Positions 1 through 12,700 of a stretch of DNA of 64,000 nt are shown here, piece by piece; the stretch's first letter is position 1; every line of letters starts with the position of its first letter. Made by a program: the position numbers and the translations under genes. Under the pieces are notes generated by a model that made no database searches, was not told the DNA's origin, and saw nothing but the letters and a program-made list of their open reading frames with translations. This DNA is from Ciona intestinalis. Its lineage: Eukaryota > Chordata > Ascidiacea > Phlebobranchia > Cionidae. Location of the stretch: assembly GCF_000224145.3 (NCBI RefSeq), contig NW_004190441.2, positions 1-64,000 of the forward strand, given 5' to 3'.

Positions 1-79
1 CCCCTAACCACTAAGCCCCCTAGCCCCCTAGCCCCCTAGCCCCCTAGCCCCCTAGCCTCCTAGCCCCCTAGCCCCCTAA
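1..79. repeat. Octamer tandem repeat (CCCCCTAG)n
   Basis: About eight head-to-tail copies of CCCCCTAG with a few variants sit at the window edge. This is a simple satellite-like array and does not match the TTAGGG telomere repeat. Confidence 0.8.
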
Positions 80-965
80 CCCTTCAAACATATGTCAGTT
101 TTGTACTTCCTTTGCGGCACCTATTGTTTAATGTCGGCAATAACTCCATCCGCTTGGTTTGCCGAAGAGTCCGTCATAGAGCATTTTTGACGGAGGATTG
201 TTTTCGACCCGACAACCGGTAGTGGGCGCAGTATAGTTATCCAAACACACTTATAAAATCTTACCAACCAATCAATTGGATTCTTAGTTTTATCATGTGT
301 ATAAAACACACGATATCAGATATTTCAATTATATATAGAACTCGTGCTGTAATACGAATAATGCAGGTAAATTACGCTTGAATAACTTATATACATTCCT
401 ATGAAAATCGTATTTACAAATATATTATTAAACACAATATATGATATTTTAAATATTCCCATAACTCGCTGTAAAAAAAAATTATGATAAATTAAATATT
501 GAAAGGACCCAACATAATCTTTCCGACCACGTTTCCAGAATATTTGAATTGTGGGTAAGAAATATTCTTTCCACATGCGGCACTATAGAGTTACTAATTA
601 GTTAAACGATGGGGAGCAAAATGATTAATGCCGATTTTTCGTATACCTAATATTTACAACAAGTATGCTTAATTAAACAATTATTTTTTACTGAATCTAT
701 TTGTTAATCAGTAATTTTACAAAAAAAGTTAACCAATAGAAAATAAATAGGTTTAAACAATCTTCCCAGTCATTTAATTGCATGGGGACGCATTGACAGC
801 ACTACTCTTATACCTTACCATCATTTATCGTAATTCAAACATTATTTATAATTAAACATTATATGATTAATATTAACTTCTTACACTCAGGTGTTTGTGG
901 CAGCCAAAAACGATAAATTAGACTTTTGTTCTTTGGAAAATTTGCTACAAGACTGTATTTTGATT

Positions 966-1012
966 TTTTTTTGATGACGTCATCAAATTTTGAATGACGT
1001 CATCAGAAATCT
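966..1012. repeat. Paired TGACGTCA palindromes, inverted copy at 3238-3275
   Basis: Two TGACGTCATC blocks lie about 10 bases apart here. The same arrangement appears in reverse orientation at 3238-3275. The palindromes match cAMP-response-element half-sites, but the paired inverted copies look more like parts of a dispersed element than a gene promoter, as no gene start is nearby. Confidence 0.45.
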
Positions 1013-2759
1013 TGTATTTATGTGTAATTTGGGTTTTTACCTAAAAAATACATAAGGAATTTATTGCAATGTTGATCCCTGGTTTGTTTACTACCTAACT
1101 GAAATAATTGTTTGAATCAGTGACGTCAAAGGGATCAATTACGTCACTTATAACCTGATGACGTAATTTTTTAATAGTTTATTTTTGCTAAAATCTTAAC
1201 ATAATCTTGCCAAAAACGATTTATTACGAATGTAATGGTAGAAACAACATGTAGAAGCAAATTAAAGATGGATAATACAAACAAAAACATAATTTATGTG
1301 AAAATTGCTTCATAAGACCAAAAAAACTTGTAAATACAGCTGACATAGCCGTTTTCACGCAAAACAAGCACCAGTGCAACATAGAGATCAAATAAAGTCG
1401 CTTTTATTGGTCAGAATGACGTTAAAACCTTAATTTTTGGGCAGAATACGCACCCTCTTCTTAAAAAAACACTTTATGGTTTTCAAATCAAGTTTGGTAA
1501 AAAAATTGAAATGCTATGACGCTTTTTTCAAACGTTATATTGGTAGATAATTGCTTCCTCTTTCAAATAAAACCAACTGTAAGTCAACTTATAAACATTT
1601 TTGTGAACACCTGTTTCAAAATGCATATTTGCATTACTCGTCCCTAAGGAGTTTAGTGCATTTCACCTACTGCTCCACAGTAACCAATGGTCTCTACAAA
1701 TATATTACACAACAGAACATAATGTATTTTAATTAATTCTATCGTTTTTTTTTTGGAATCTAGATAAATAAAAATACCAACACAATCTTACTAACCACCA
1801 TTTTATACGTTGGAATTGTGGGTAAAATGCAAATATGTACCACGTGCGTCAGCAGAGAGTTTAAAATTGGTATAACACCAGGGGGAAAACAAGTAAGAAG
1901 ATTTTTTGTGGATAGATCCAACCAGAAAACTAGTTAAATACCGACAACTAGTCTGCTTGCTTTTATTGTCAAGTTGTTTTAAACTAATTCCATCTGTAAA
2001 TACACAAAAAGTAAACAAGTAGATTATAAAGACTTACACAATCTCGTCAACAAATATTTGGATTCTTCGTTGTATCATACAATATTAGGTTTTCAAGAAA
2101 ATTGAATTGTGGGTAAAATGAATGTACATCACGTGTGGAAACATAGTTATTTAGTGGTTTATCATTAGTGACCAAAATAATATAAGCAGATTAGGTTGGA
2201 TACTTATATCTATCTGGCCACATCTGAGATAATTTAATTGTGGGTATAAACATAAATGCCACGTGTGACATCATACATTTATGATTTACCAATCGGTTTA
2301 GCATTAGGAGCTATATACCTGAGTCCGACTTTTTGAGGAAAATGCATTAAACGAAATTACTATTTAGAACTGAACACCCCTATTTTAAGTTGTTTCAACC
2401 TGAAATTGTAAACCGACAATTATGCAAAGTAAACAAGTAGAATAAATATACTTACACAATCTTCTCAACCAATCATTTGAAGTCTTTGTAAGCAATAAAA
2501 AATATATCAACGTATTTAAAAATTTTGAGTATTGTTTGGTCCAAGTTTTTGAACATTTTTAGCCAAACTTAGCCATTTTCCTTTAGTTATGTCCCCAATT
2601 TTGCTGTAATCTCCTGTTCGCGCCAATTCGGAGTTGCAGTAGGGGATTCCCCTTGTATTCAAGCGTTGTTTAGGCTTCGCAAAGCATTTTTAGCTTTGAA
2701 AACACATTGTAGGGGTACTAGAACAGAATTTTTGTACAAAGTAGCTCAAATGGACACTG

Positions 2760-2830
2760 NNNNNNNNNNNNNNNNNNNNNNNNNNNNNNNNNNNNNNNNN
2801 NNNNNNNNNNNNNNNNNNNNNNNNNNNNNN
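2760..2830. other. Assembly gap (71 N)
   Basis: Run of N inside the repeat-rich left flank. Confidence 1.
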
Positions 2831-4097
2831 ATAGGACTATAGGAAATCAAGTAAGGAAACTTTACTTTCTTTCAATGAAAATCAAGCGAATCATCCTGAG
2901 GACATTTTAAACTATGTTTGATGTTTCAAAGCTTTTTTAACATGTTATTTACTTTGTTTTGTCATTGAATTTGTGTTTTCTAGAGCCTCATTGATGAATA
3001 CAACAGACCACAATTTACTTTATTCACTGAAAACAATAAGTTTGTCCAGAGCACCATCATTAGGAGGTTCGAAAGTATGACACCTATGACTCTTTATAAG
3101 ATGTTTACCTGTATGAACATGCTAGAAGTACATTTTATACATCAAAAGAAAGATAATTTGATACTTATTAAGTTTGCAATGCATTACTTTTGGATATGTT
3201 TGTTCATTCCTGAAATATTCTATATTGAAAAATTCATTATGACGTCATCGCTATTTTGATGACGTCATCAAAAAGTTAAAAATATGAAGTTAAAGAGAAT
3301 TTTATACTCTTCAAACTTTCTATAGCATGTTTTGCTCTAACTGCTATAGTTTGGCTACAAAATCCAATTAGATAAGACCTAGTCAAAAATTAAAAACTTT
3401 GAAAAAATAGGCGGCAGTTAAAGGGTTAAGGAAAAACCAGAACTCGATTAAACAAAATTAATATCTATAACTAGTCCGCTTTGTTGTGTACACATTTTAT
3501 ATAAAATCCGTTATTAAGTAGGAAACAACATAAACGGTATACTTCCGGATTAAAAATACTTACACAATCTTCCCAACCAATCTTTTGGATTCTTAGCAAT
3601 ATTGCATAGACTATTTTCCTTCAATTCCCTGACGATACCAGTCACAAAATATTTCCTATAATTCCCAGAAAACCGCTTAAAAACTCATGAACAATAAAAC
3701 CGCGGAAAAAGCTGCTCGGAAGCTGATTGGTTAAAATTTAAAAAACAAAGCAGCAATCTTAATAAAAACAGCAAAACCTAGTTCTGCGCGTGATGTATTG
3801 CAAGCGACAATCACGCATCGCACAGTTCAACGAGGTTAATAAAATACACGAAACAAAACATGCATTTAAAAAGGTTTTTCAAAGAGTGATTGAACTTGAA
3901 CCATTAGTTTAGATCTTCAGTCTAATATAACCTAACGACGCCGAGGCGGAAGTGGCCGGTACGGGAATCAAAACCGCGACCTTAAACACTTTAAAAACAC
4001 TATTAAAAGTCAATTTAATTGTATTTACACATCTCAGAGACACATATACTGCTCATCGGTACATAAATTTTCGACGCGGAAAATATAACATGTATAT

Positions 4098-5782
4098 TTA
4101 ACTCATTCCTTGACATTGGTTCTGGTTTAGTTGGTAACTCCCACCCACTGCTTGAATTATAACGATGTCGCAATTCATAGTCTGCAAAAAAATGAGAGCA
4201 TATAACGATGTTTTACGGTGGCTCTCTTGTTCACCAGCCGACCATTTACTCGCGTCTTTTTACAATTACACGAAACGATCGATTCTCAACATTACGTTAT
4301 GATTTCGAGGCTTGGTGCTGCTACCAATTTAAACTTGTTTCAATCGGTTTAAACAACTAAAGGGTTAGGGAACTTGTCATCCATATTTAAAAAAATCACC
4401 CACAAAGTTACATACGTGGTAACTCGTAAGCGGGCACGAGGTGTATGATACAGAACAACTGTGTTATAACGACTGCCGTTGTCCCGCCATGCGAGGATAA
4501 ATAAGTTACATACGTGATAACTCGTAAGCGGGCACGAGGTGTATGATACAGAACAACTGTGTTATAACGACTGCCGTTGCCCCGCCATGCGAGGATAAAT
4601 AAGTTACATACGTGGTAACTTGTAAGCGGACACGAGGTGTGTGATACAGAACACCTGTGTAATAACGACTGCCGTTGCCCCGCCATGCGAGGATAAATAA
4701 GTTACATACGTGGTAACTTGTAAGCGGACACGAGGTGTATGAAACAGAACACCCGTGTTATAACGTTGGTCGTTGCCCGCACATTTATCCGTATGTAGGC
4801 TATTACAGGAAACCGTCATGTGTTTATACACAACACGTCACTTACCTGGCTATCTTGCATCGCAGTCATTTTCAATTTGTATTCAACCCCGTCAGCAGTT
4901 TCCACATTCGAGCATGTTTGCACTTGTGGTTTGCTGTATTCCCCTGATTGTAAACCCGGTTGTTCTTCCATACCAAGCGAACCCATCTCGTTATTGAATT
5001 CATTGACCTCTTGGTTCATCAACTTTATCGCTTCGTTACCAACCTTCTGTACAATAATGCACACGTGTTATAACTGCGTAAAATAAAGATGGCATAGAAG
5101 TATGCACGCAATGAAGCGGAACAAACACGGAAAGCAGCCGCTTCCCTGTATTCAACACACGTAGATTAATTACATTCATCTCATCCGGGGAACATGGTGT
5201 CTCTCCCGACCTTCGTTGGTACGCCGCCCCTTTGCAACCATAACGTTTGATCGACATAGATGCGCTAAACTCAGGCACATCAACGTCGGCCTGACACTCA
5301 ACCAATTCCCCGCCCCGCCGGTCCGCCTCCATTTCCATTGAGATCCTTGTCACGTAACCAGCTTTAGCAGAGTTGTAATTTTTCTGGAAATTAATTTACT
5401 TTAATAAGCGTTTAAACAAAGTTGTGTAAAGATACGTGATGATGCGAATAAGGGTTATACGGCCGACGTCATTTATAATTGTGTTGGTTGAGGCTATTAC
5501 TACATCGCACGCAGGTTATATTGTTGTAACATGTTGTGCTTCCTCAAACATATACAACAAGAAAGCCCACGACAAAAGTAGTTGAAACATTAAGCTATAG
5601 ATGAGATATATGGAGTATGAACTCACTTTCTGGGTGTATCCAACCAGTCTTTCTAGAGACAAATCGTCAGATTCTCTTCTTGAAATTTCCTCTAGTGTCC
5701 ATTCAGCCAAGTCTTCAACAGCCGAACGTTCGTCACAAAACACAATCCCCACAAATACAATAATAATTAAAAAACACTTCAT
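4098..5782 (-). CDS. Secreted two-domain cystatin-like protein
   Basis: Four exons join in phase: 5782-5627, 5383-5174, 5046-4846 and 4181-4098, giving 216 residues. The start MKCFLIIIVFVGIVFC is a classic signal peptide. Exons 1-2 and exons 3-4 each encode one cystatin-like unit: a helix (AVEDLAEWTLEEI; NEAIKLMNQEVNEF), a middle strand (VEYKLKMTA in the second unit), and a closing Cys-strand-Cys block (CDIVIIQAVGGSYQLNQNQC in the second). That block parallels the last disulphide region of type-2 cystatins. The family inhibits papain-like cysteine proteases. The inhibitory QxVxG loop is not intact in either unit (SNVETADG in the second), so inhibition is doubtful. Exon 4 rests on a good acceptor, matching phase and the Cys pattern. 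A 98-bp tandem repeat fills the last intron. Confidence 0.7.
4405..4778. repeat. 98-bp tandem repeat, about 3.8 copies
   Basis: Units begin at 4405, 4503, 4601 and 4699, exactly 98 bases apart. The unit contains TTACATACGTGGTAACT, GGCACGAGGTGTATGA and CCGCCATGCGAGGATAAA. Single copies of the same sequence lie elsewhere in the window (27829, 36702, 40785, 53688), so this is a dispersed element that has become a tandem array inside a cystatin-gene intron. Open frames across it are by-products. Confidence 0.9.
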
Positions 5783-6717
5783 GTTCACCTACTCTGTATA
5801 TAACCTGCGTTACAATATCATATCGGTTACATAGGAGTTACGATTCCAATGTAGAAAATTTGGTTGGTTCATGAACGAAACACGAAGGCAAACATTAGCG
5901 TTATGTTTGAACAACGAGAGATATTTACCTTCAAGGCGGGGTTGATAGAAACACTAAACGTAGACAAACTAAGCCTTGGTTAGATTGAACATGGAACCTG
6001 CTAATGTATTTGGCTATGTGCTGTAGTATGGTTATTGTTTTGCGAAAGAGTGATTGTTTTAGAAAAACGGTTATCCTTCTGAAGTCAGTGTCATGGTCTT
6101 AATATATATTAAAATAATTTTAAACGCCAACAAAGAACTGAATCAACTTTCCAAACGAACGTAAAATCGCCGATAAATAAATTATTGAAAACATATTCTC
6201 AAAATAATTTATTGCAAAACAAGTGTAGCACAGCACGTTTAACCGTTGGCGTATGATAGAAAATATCTTGAAGAAAAACAAACACATCCCAACAAAAGTA
6301 TTCTCTGGGTCGAAGCTGTGTATATATGCATGGTAAGGTTGGCAACACAGCACCTAAAGTATCTACGCCATTATTATCACAGTAAATAAACGGCTAGCAC
6401 GGCCGTCATAACAGATCGGCAAAGTGCGAAACATGAAATATAATCTTCTTAATTAGTGCATGAAACAGACAAAGTACCGCGGTATGTAACTACGGTAGGC
6501 AGTACGAAGCGATGTCTCCTTATTTATCTAAGAAACAAAAACATGATTTGGCAAAGTATGGAATGTAACACTAGTTGTTCACAGTGGTGTAGCGGAGAAA
6601 GAAGCAGCCAGTCGTAGTTGGGGGGGTGCGGGGCGGTCGTTGTGACGTAACAATTCATCGGGTGATATCTTCGAATCTATGAAGAATGTGTTTAGGTTTT
6701 GTTTTATTGTGTGGAAG
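5783..6717. other. Intergenic, cystatin-like gene to MARF1
   Basis: No exon was found. The left part should hold the cystatin-gene promoter. The right end holds the short MARF1 3' untranslated region, with a minus-strand AATAAA at 6703-6708, about 10 bases past the stop codon. Confidence 0.5.
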
Positions 6718-9700
6718 TTAATGTAAAATACCTTCGTCAGTTGAAAGGAATGAATCTGGTGACGAATTGGACGAGATGGAAGTTGTACCATTAGGTAGCG
6801 TGATCACACTAACACTTATTCTACGTCGTGGGGGGTTGTTGTGTTCTGGTGGCAAGCCACGATTGCCATGTGTCACTTGGTGGCAGTATGGAGGGTTGGT
6901 TGGGTAAATGAATGGGGAGTGGTTAGTGACGTCAAAGTTGAAACGAGGTTTAGAGTAAAGTTGATTGTGGAAGATGTCTTTGTATTGACGTGGGGCAGCA
7001 GGTAGGATATTGTTCGAGTATTTACGATCCATCTCGTTTGTATGTTGAACTATATCTGTATATTTAGCTGTCGGTGTCAAACATATCAACTTGGTTGGTT
7101 TATCATGTGGTTTGGGCTGAATATAAATACTGGGTGAGATTGGTATTTTATGAATAATAAAATACTTACTGATTTCATTGATGATAATATTTCTTGTAGT
7201 GGACGAGGTTTAGATGATTGTTGTGCGTTGTTGGTTTGAATATCATCACTGCAGGCGAGCATGGACGATGACAATGGTCCGTCTACAACATTTAAACACA
7301 AGGAACCACATCAGGATAAATTTAAAATATAAAGTTTTTTACATTAATACAAACATTGTTTTAAAAGATGTTTGTTACCTTATGCAGAATATTGATAGTT
7401 TTTTCCGTTGTCTTTGTTTTGTGTTTAATATTAATGGTAGCTCTTTGTATAATATAACTCACGTTGCATATGATTGCGCAACACCAGTGTTTTTTTTATT
7501 CCAAACCCCTTGACCACCAACACAAGCGACAAAGCTCGCAACATTCCCTCACACGTTCGAAAACCGTGTTGTTCAACGTCTAATGGTTCTCCATATCGAG
7601 ATTTATAACACTGGTTGAATTCGCTGAGATAAGTTATATTGGGGTTAAAGCTACAACGCTTGTAGTAAATTCAATTAACTAAGTTTAAAAGAAATCTTCT
7701 AATATTTATTTTGATTTCAATGACATCTGTTATACAGCTAGACATCATGGTTTGCCAGTGTTTTACGCCCACAATAATGGTAGCGTTGGACCTTGAACCC
7801 GCTTCCTCTGGGCTACAGGCGTGCATACTAATCACTAATATTCAGATTTGTTGATTTTATTAAAAAAATATTTTGCTATGATTTACCCCAATGTCATTGT
7901 TCCTCCTTGAAGAAGTAATATCGAACGAATTCTTTTTGCTCGTTGATAAATTGATTTTAAACTTATCATGGTTTCACCATCGTGGTTTCCAAACTTTGAA
8001 GGTAACAATAAGATTCAACATAAAGTACCGAAAAATAAAATGCTTCTATTTACAAAGGTTTCTATTTACACCAACAAAATACACACGTTGCTTAAGATTT
8101 AAGTGACACAAATAATATATGATACCAAATTTGAAATCTACCTTGGCTATTCCAGATAAAGATTTCTTCACAACATCGGTCAACGATAAGAATCCATATT
8201 CACTCGGGGAAATGCTTTCATTGTATCTAAGATTTGTTTGAAGGAATTAAAACTAACTGCTGGTTTGAACAAACATTCAACGAAATGAAAAATATCCAAA
8301 CCATAAATTAATGTTGAAACATCCACACAAGACATCAGTATACCAACCTGCTTGTGTATGCTTGTTTCAATCCATTCATGTCAATATAATCTTTATTCAT
8401 ATCAAGTAACAGCACAAGAAGTTGAGCGGACAGGAGTCGGATGGGTTTGCGTTCCGATTGTTTCACAATCAACTCATTGTTTAAACTCTTGGTTAACTAT
8501 GATACAAGGCTTACTATGGTGAACATAGATGTCCAAACATGTATTATACAATAACTTTTGATGATAGACATCTCTCACCTTTACAGCATGTGAAAGTAAC
8601 ATAATGAGACTTTGTATATCTTCACAATCATAGTAGCGCGGTACGAGGGGAAACCCATATTTGTGCGAATACATTGATTGGATTCGGTTTAGGGGAATCC
8701 CGTCCCCCTCAGCCTCCCCCACTTGTTGTCGTAGCAACCCGACGATCTGCGACGTCAGGACCTTCAGTTGTTCCTCGTTTGTCAGTTGAAGATATTTCTC
8801 TGGTGCGTCTTCTACAACCTGCATTATAAGGGTGAACATGGAAACATGAAATCGAATAATATTAATTTCATTTTAGTTTATCATTGGGAATGCTTGGCTC
8901 ATATAAGCTTGCAATTTTACAACCAGAAATAGAAAAATAATAAAAAATGAAGAAAAACAGTTCTAATCATGCAACAACAAAGCTAAACTTAATGTCTTGG
9001 GTACGAACCTGTACAACATGGGGCAAAGATTCAAACAAATCAAGTAGTTTGTTGAAACCATAGTTTGAAAGTTTACATTGTCGTCCAAACTGTCGATGGT
9101 ACGCTGGAACAAACTCAGTAAAAGACATCCTACATCGATGTCGCAATCGAAGTATTTCAACTAATTCCCTCGAAAATAAGTTTGTTCGTTGAATTTCTTC
9201 CGATGTCCGTTCTGTGGATGAGATGTTTTACCCAACATCCTGTGTTGCCACAAAACTTATAACTTGTGCACCCCAAAGTTAATGTTTCTTAATCGTTTTA
9301 CAACAAACCAACTAGTGGAAAGTTATGAATAAACTCATGCGTTGCAATCATACCCGCTTCTTGCGTGGTTTATTTTCAAGTTTAACAAAACCTAAATATT
9401 TAAAAAGTAATCCCACATACCTCTAGTAGGAAGTGACATCACAATGTTGTCTCCCTCGCCAGAAACCCCAATATTTCCGTCTGGAATATCATCGAGTATA
9501 TCAGATAATACACAAACACCATAATCACGTAAGTTCCATACTCGATCAAATGTTCTGCGTGAAAGTTTATATTTTACTACAATATGACAACACTAATGGC
9601 AGATAATAGGTTTACAAATTAAACATTATATGTTTGGGTGAAACAGATTGGCCGTCTGCTTCCAAGTCTTGCATGCTGCAACCATAGCTTTGTTTGCATT

Positions 9701-12700
9701 GGTGTTGCATTAATATCATTTAAACCAATGATGACAGACCTGAAATACATATCGGGCAGTTGTGCGACTAGAATTGCTTTATCGGGCGAAGCTTTTAGTA
9801 GTTTGATAATTTCTTGGGTGAAACGTTTGACTTGCGCTCTGTGTGTGAGTGTGAGTAGCTGATTGTTTGAAGGTCCCATGATCTGCGGAGTTAAATGGGA
9901 GTTGTGGTATTTATGATCCAAACACATTTAAAATATCTATAGGATGTTTATATAAGATGTCTATGAATGTAGAAGATGAAAGGAAACTACATGAAGTCGT
10001 GTGAAAACATGAAAGTTATTTTCATTGGTGGAACAACATGTTGTTGTAACCTATGGCTTTGATCTAAATCACCAGTGTGTTGGTAAAAGGTGGGGTGATA
10101 TAATCGAGGGATAAAACAAGTTTCACACAAATGTTGGTTCATCATATTGCTATCCCTGTATTAGAGTGAAGATGTTTAGACATGCAGTGGTCGTTGTTTT
10201 CATCCTTGTTATTAATATTGTTGGCGGACAAAAGAAACATCTTAACAAGGTAAAACTAAACATAAATATTACTAAAATGTTTTAACTTTGTGTTCTAATA
10301 GTTCTGTCCGTTTACATTGGAGCAATGCAATGATGAACCTTACAACAAACTAAAGTCGTGCAAACTAGCTTTGAACAAGCCTGACAAACTGAAGGAAATA
10401 TCCGACAAATATTTATGTTCGACGCGCGACAAGTTGAATCAAATTCCGGGTAAAATAACGTAATGTTTGGGTGGATGAGGATTATCGCTGATTTATAAAC
10501 AATATATCCATAAAAGTATAAATTACTTTTAAAATAATTTAGAAACAATTACAAAACGTTCGATTGAACGGAGCAACAACCGAACAAGGAGATCAGCTTT
10601 GTGCAACATTTGTACCAGAAGTTCCAACCAACAGATTATATACGGAGCATTAGACGCTCAGTTTGGGACAAATGCCTTTCTTGAGCTGGTTCACAACCCA
10701 GGTGGGCGTGGCATATTAAATGAGGCGTGGCAGGAAAGTTAGTTTTTATTCATCTATTGCCAGCTAATTTAATGTTTCATATTTGTTTGTACGCCTGAAA
10801 ACAATCCATTCTGAACTAATAAGTGGAAAAAAATATTGTTAAGTATTCGCCAGCGAATGTTTCATGTTGTTCGCTTGAACTTTCAGCTGATAACTTGTAC
10901 CAGACGTTGACCATTCAAAGTTGTGACACTACATTAGAAGCAAGTGCAGGGGGCCGTGTACACACTTGCACAAAACAAATGCTTGAATTCACTGCAGCTG
11001 TATGGGTGGGGGGGTACGAGGCGGTTGTTCAGTTGGTCAAGTATCCAACATCGTGTGCGTTTCAATATAAATGTGTATAACATGTAACTTGTGTGTTGTG
11101 TATAACATGTAACTTGTGTGTTGTGTATAACATGTAACTTGTGTGTTGTGTATAACATGTAACTTGTGTGTTGTGTATAACATGTAACTTGTGTGCTGTG
11201 TATAACATGTAACTTGTGTGCTGTGTATAACATGTAACTTGTGTGTTGTGTATAACATGTAACTTGTGTGTTGTGTATAACATGTAACTTGTGTGTTGTG
11301 TATAACATGTAACTTGTGTGTTGTGTATAACATGTAACTTGTGTGCTGTGTATAACATGTAACTTGTGTGCTGTGTATATATTTTCATGACTTTAATTGT
11401 TGTGCTTGTAACATTGCTCCTGGGTTACATATAATACAACAAACTGCCACAAACATATTGTTATTTCAATATTACAGAGTGTAAAGTTAGATATCATGTG
11501 TGTGCTAGGAATAAAGTGAAATAATTCACTTGTTTATAAAGTTAAGATCTTGTGTTAAACCTTACCCATTAAAAAGGGATGTTTATAAAAAAAGAGTAAA
11601 ATTATTTGCGATAACTAAAAGCAATCAATATGATCTGACCTGCACAACATGAGGAATAGATAGCAGCATATCCGATATATTGGTGAACCCGTTCATGCGC
11701 AGAGCGTGACCATAATGTCGCTGGTACGCCAACATTATATCATGACAAGGTAAACAAGAGTAGGAGAATGTCTGTTAAAACAACATATTATATAATGTTG
11801 AGGTAATGGGTGCGACCTCACCTTTAATAAATCGACCATCTCACGCGCAAAGTTCACAAGATTTGAAGATTTTGAACGACTTGAGGTAGAAGTTTCACTG
11901 GCAGTGTCTGAACCTGAGCGATAATAATATTCAACTACTTCTTATCGTTTAAATATAAATAGCAAGTATTTGGAATAAACATAGAAAGTCTCATAGACTC
12001 GGACCAAAGTTGCTGCAAAGATATTTCCAAAAGTAAAATTATGTTGTAAAGGTGAGTCAGACAACATATTTTAGTCGGGTAAATTTTTTAGCTAAACTTA
12101 TAAAACGTAACTAAGCTCGTGATTCAAACTACCTCCCGCACCCACATTACCATTATCACTATGTGGTTGAGACCAAACCACAGTCTTTGCATCGCCTTCC
12201 ATGATTTGTACACCAGGTACGTAAGATATTTGGTGCTCAAGGAAGACACCGGAACCATCCTTCATACAAAAACAGCATTAAGCAAACCGCGTGGGGTTAA
12301 TTACACAAAATTACCTGGGGGTATGGGAAGCTACCAAACTCTGCTAAGTAACATTGCTCAAAACTATAAAGAAATAAAGTTAATTTAGATTGTGATAAAA
12401 CATAAATATGTCAGACTTTGGTGTAAAAATAGCTAATAAATATTTGAATGGATATCTGTTGTATATAGGTGAGGTTCCCTACATAGGTGTCTAGGGTAAT
12501 ATTGCGACACCTCACCCATATATTAAACACCTAACCCATATATTAAACACCTTACCCATATATTAAACACCTCACCCATATATTAAACACCTCACCCATA
12601 TATTAAACACTTCACCCATCGATAAAACAGCTCACCCATCGATTAAACACCTCACCCACATATTAAACACTTCACCCATTGATTAAACACCTCACCCATA

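Larger units (their letters stand above)
200..3990. repeat. Gene-free left flank with a locally amplified dispersed repeat
   Basis: No exon chain could be built here. Two recurring modules dominate. One reads roughly CAATCTTCCCAACCAATC followed by a TTGGATTCTTAG-like stretch and is seen near 259, 1785, 2038, 2457 and 3564. The other reads AATTGTGGGTAAAATG followed about 15 bases on by a CACGTG core, near 550, 1815, 2105 and 2235. The modules alternate, which suggests one repeat of a few hundred bases that duplicated locally and then diverged. The fragment at 3905-3990 has a tRNA box-B-like stretch on the minus strand and may be a SINE remnant. The family was not identified. Confidence 0.5.

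Noticed and set aside
1-79. Telomere at the window edge
   Set aside because: The repeat is an octamer CCCCCTAG, not TTAGGG, and no chromosome-end features follow.
10934-11388. Overlapping antisense open frames of 98-124 residues
   Set aside because: They follow the 25-bp minisatellite; the unit is free of stops in these frames, so length only reflects copy number.
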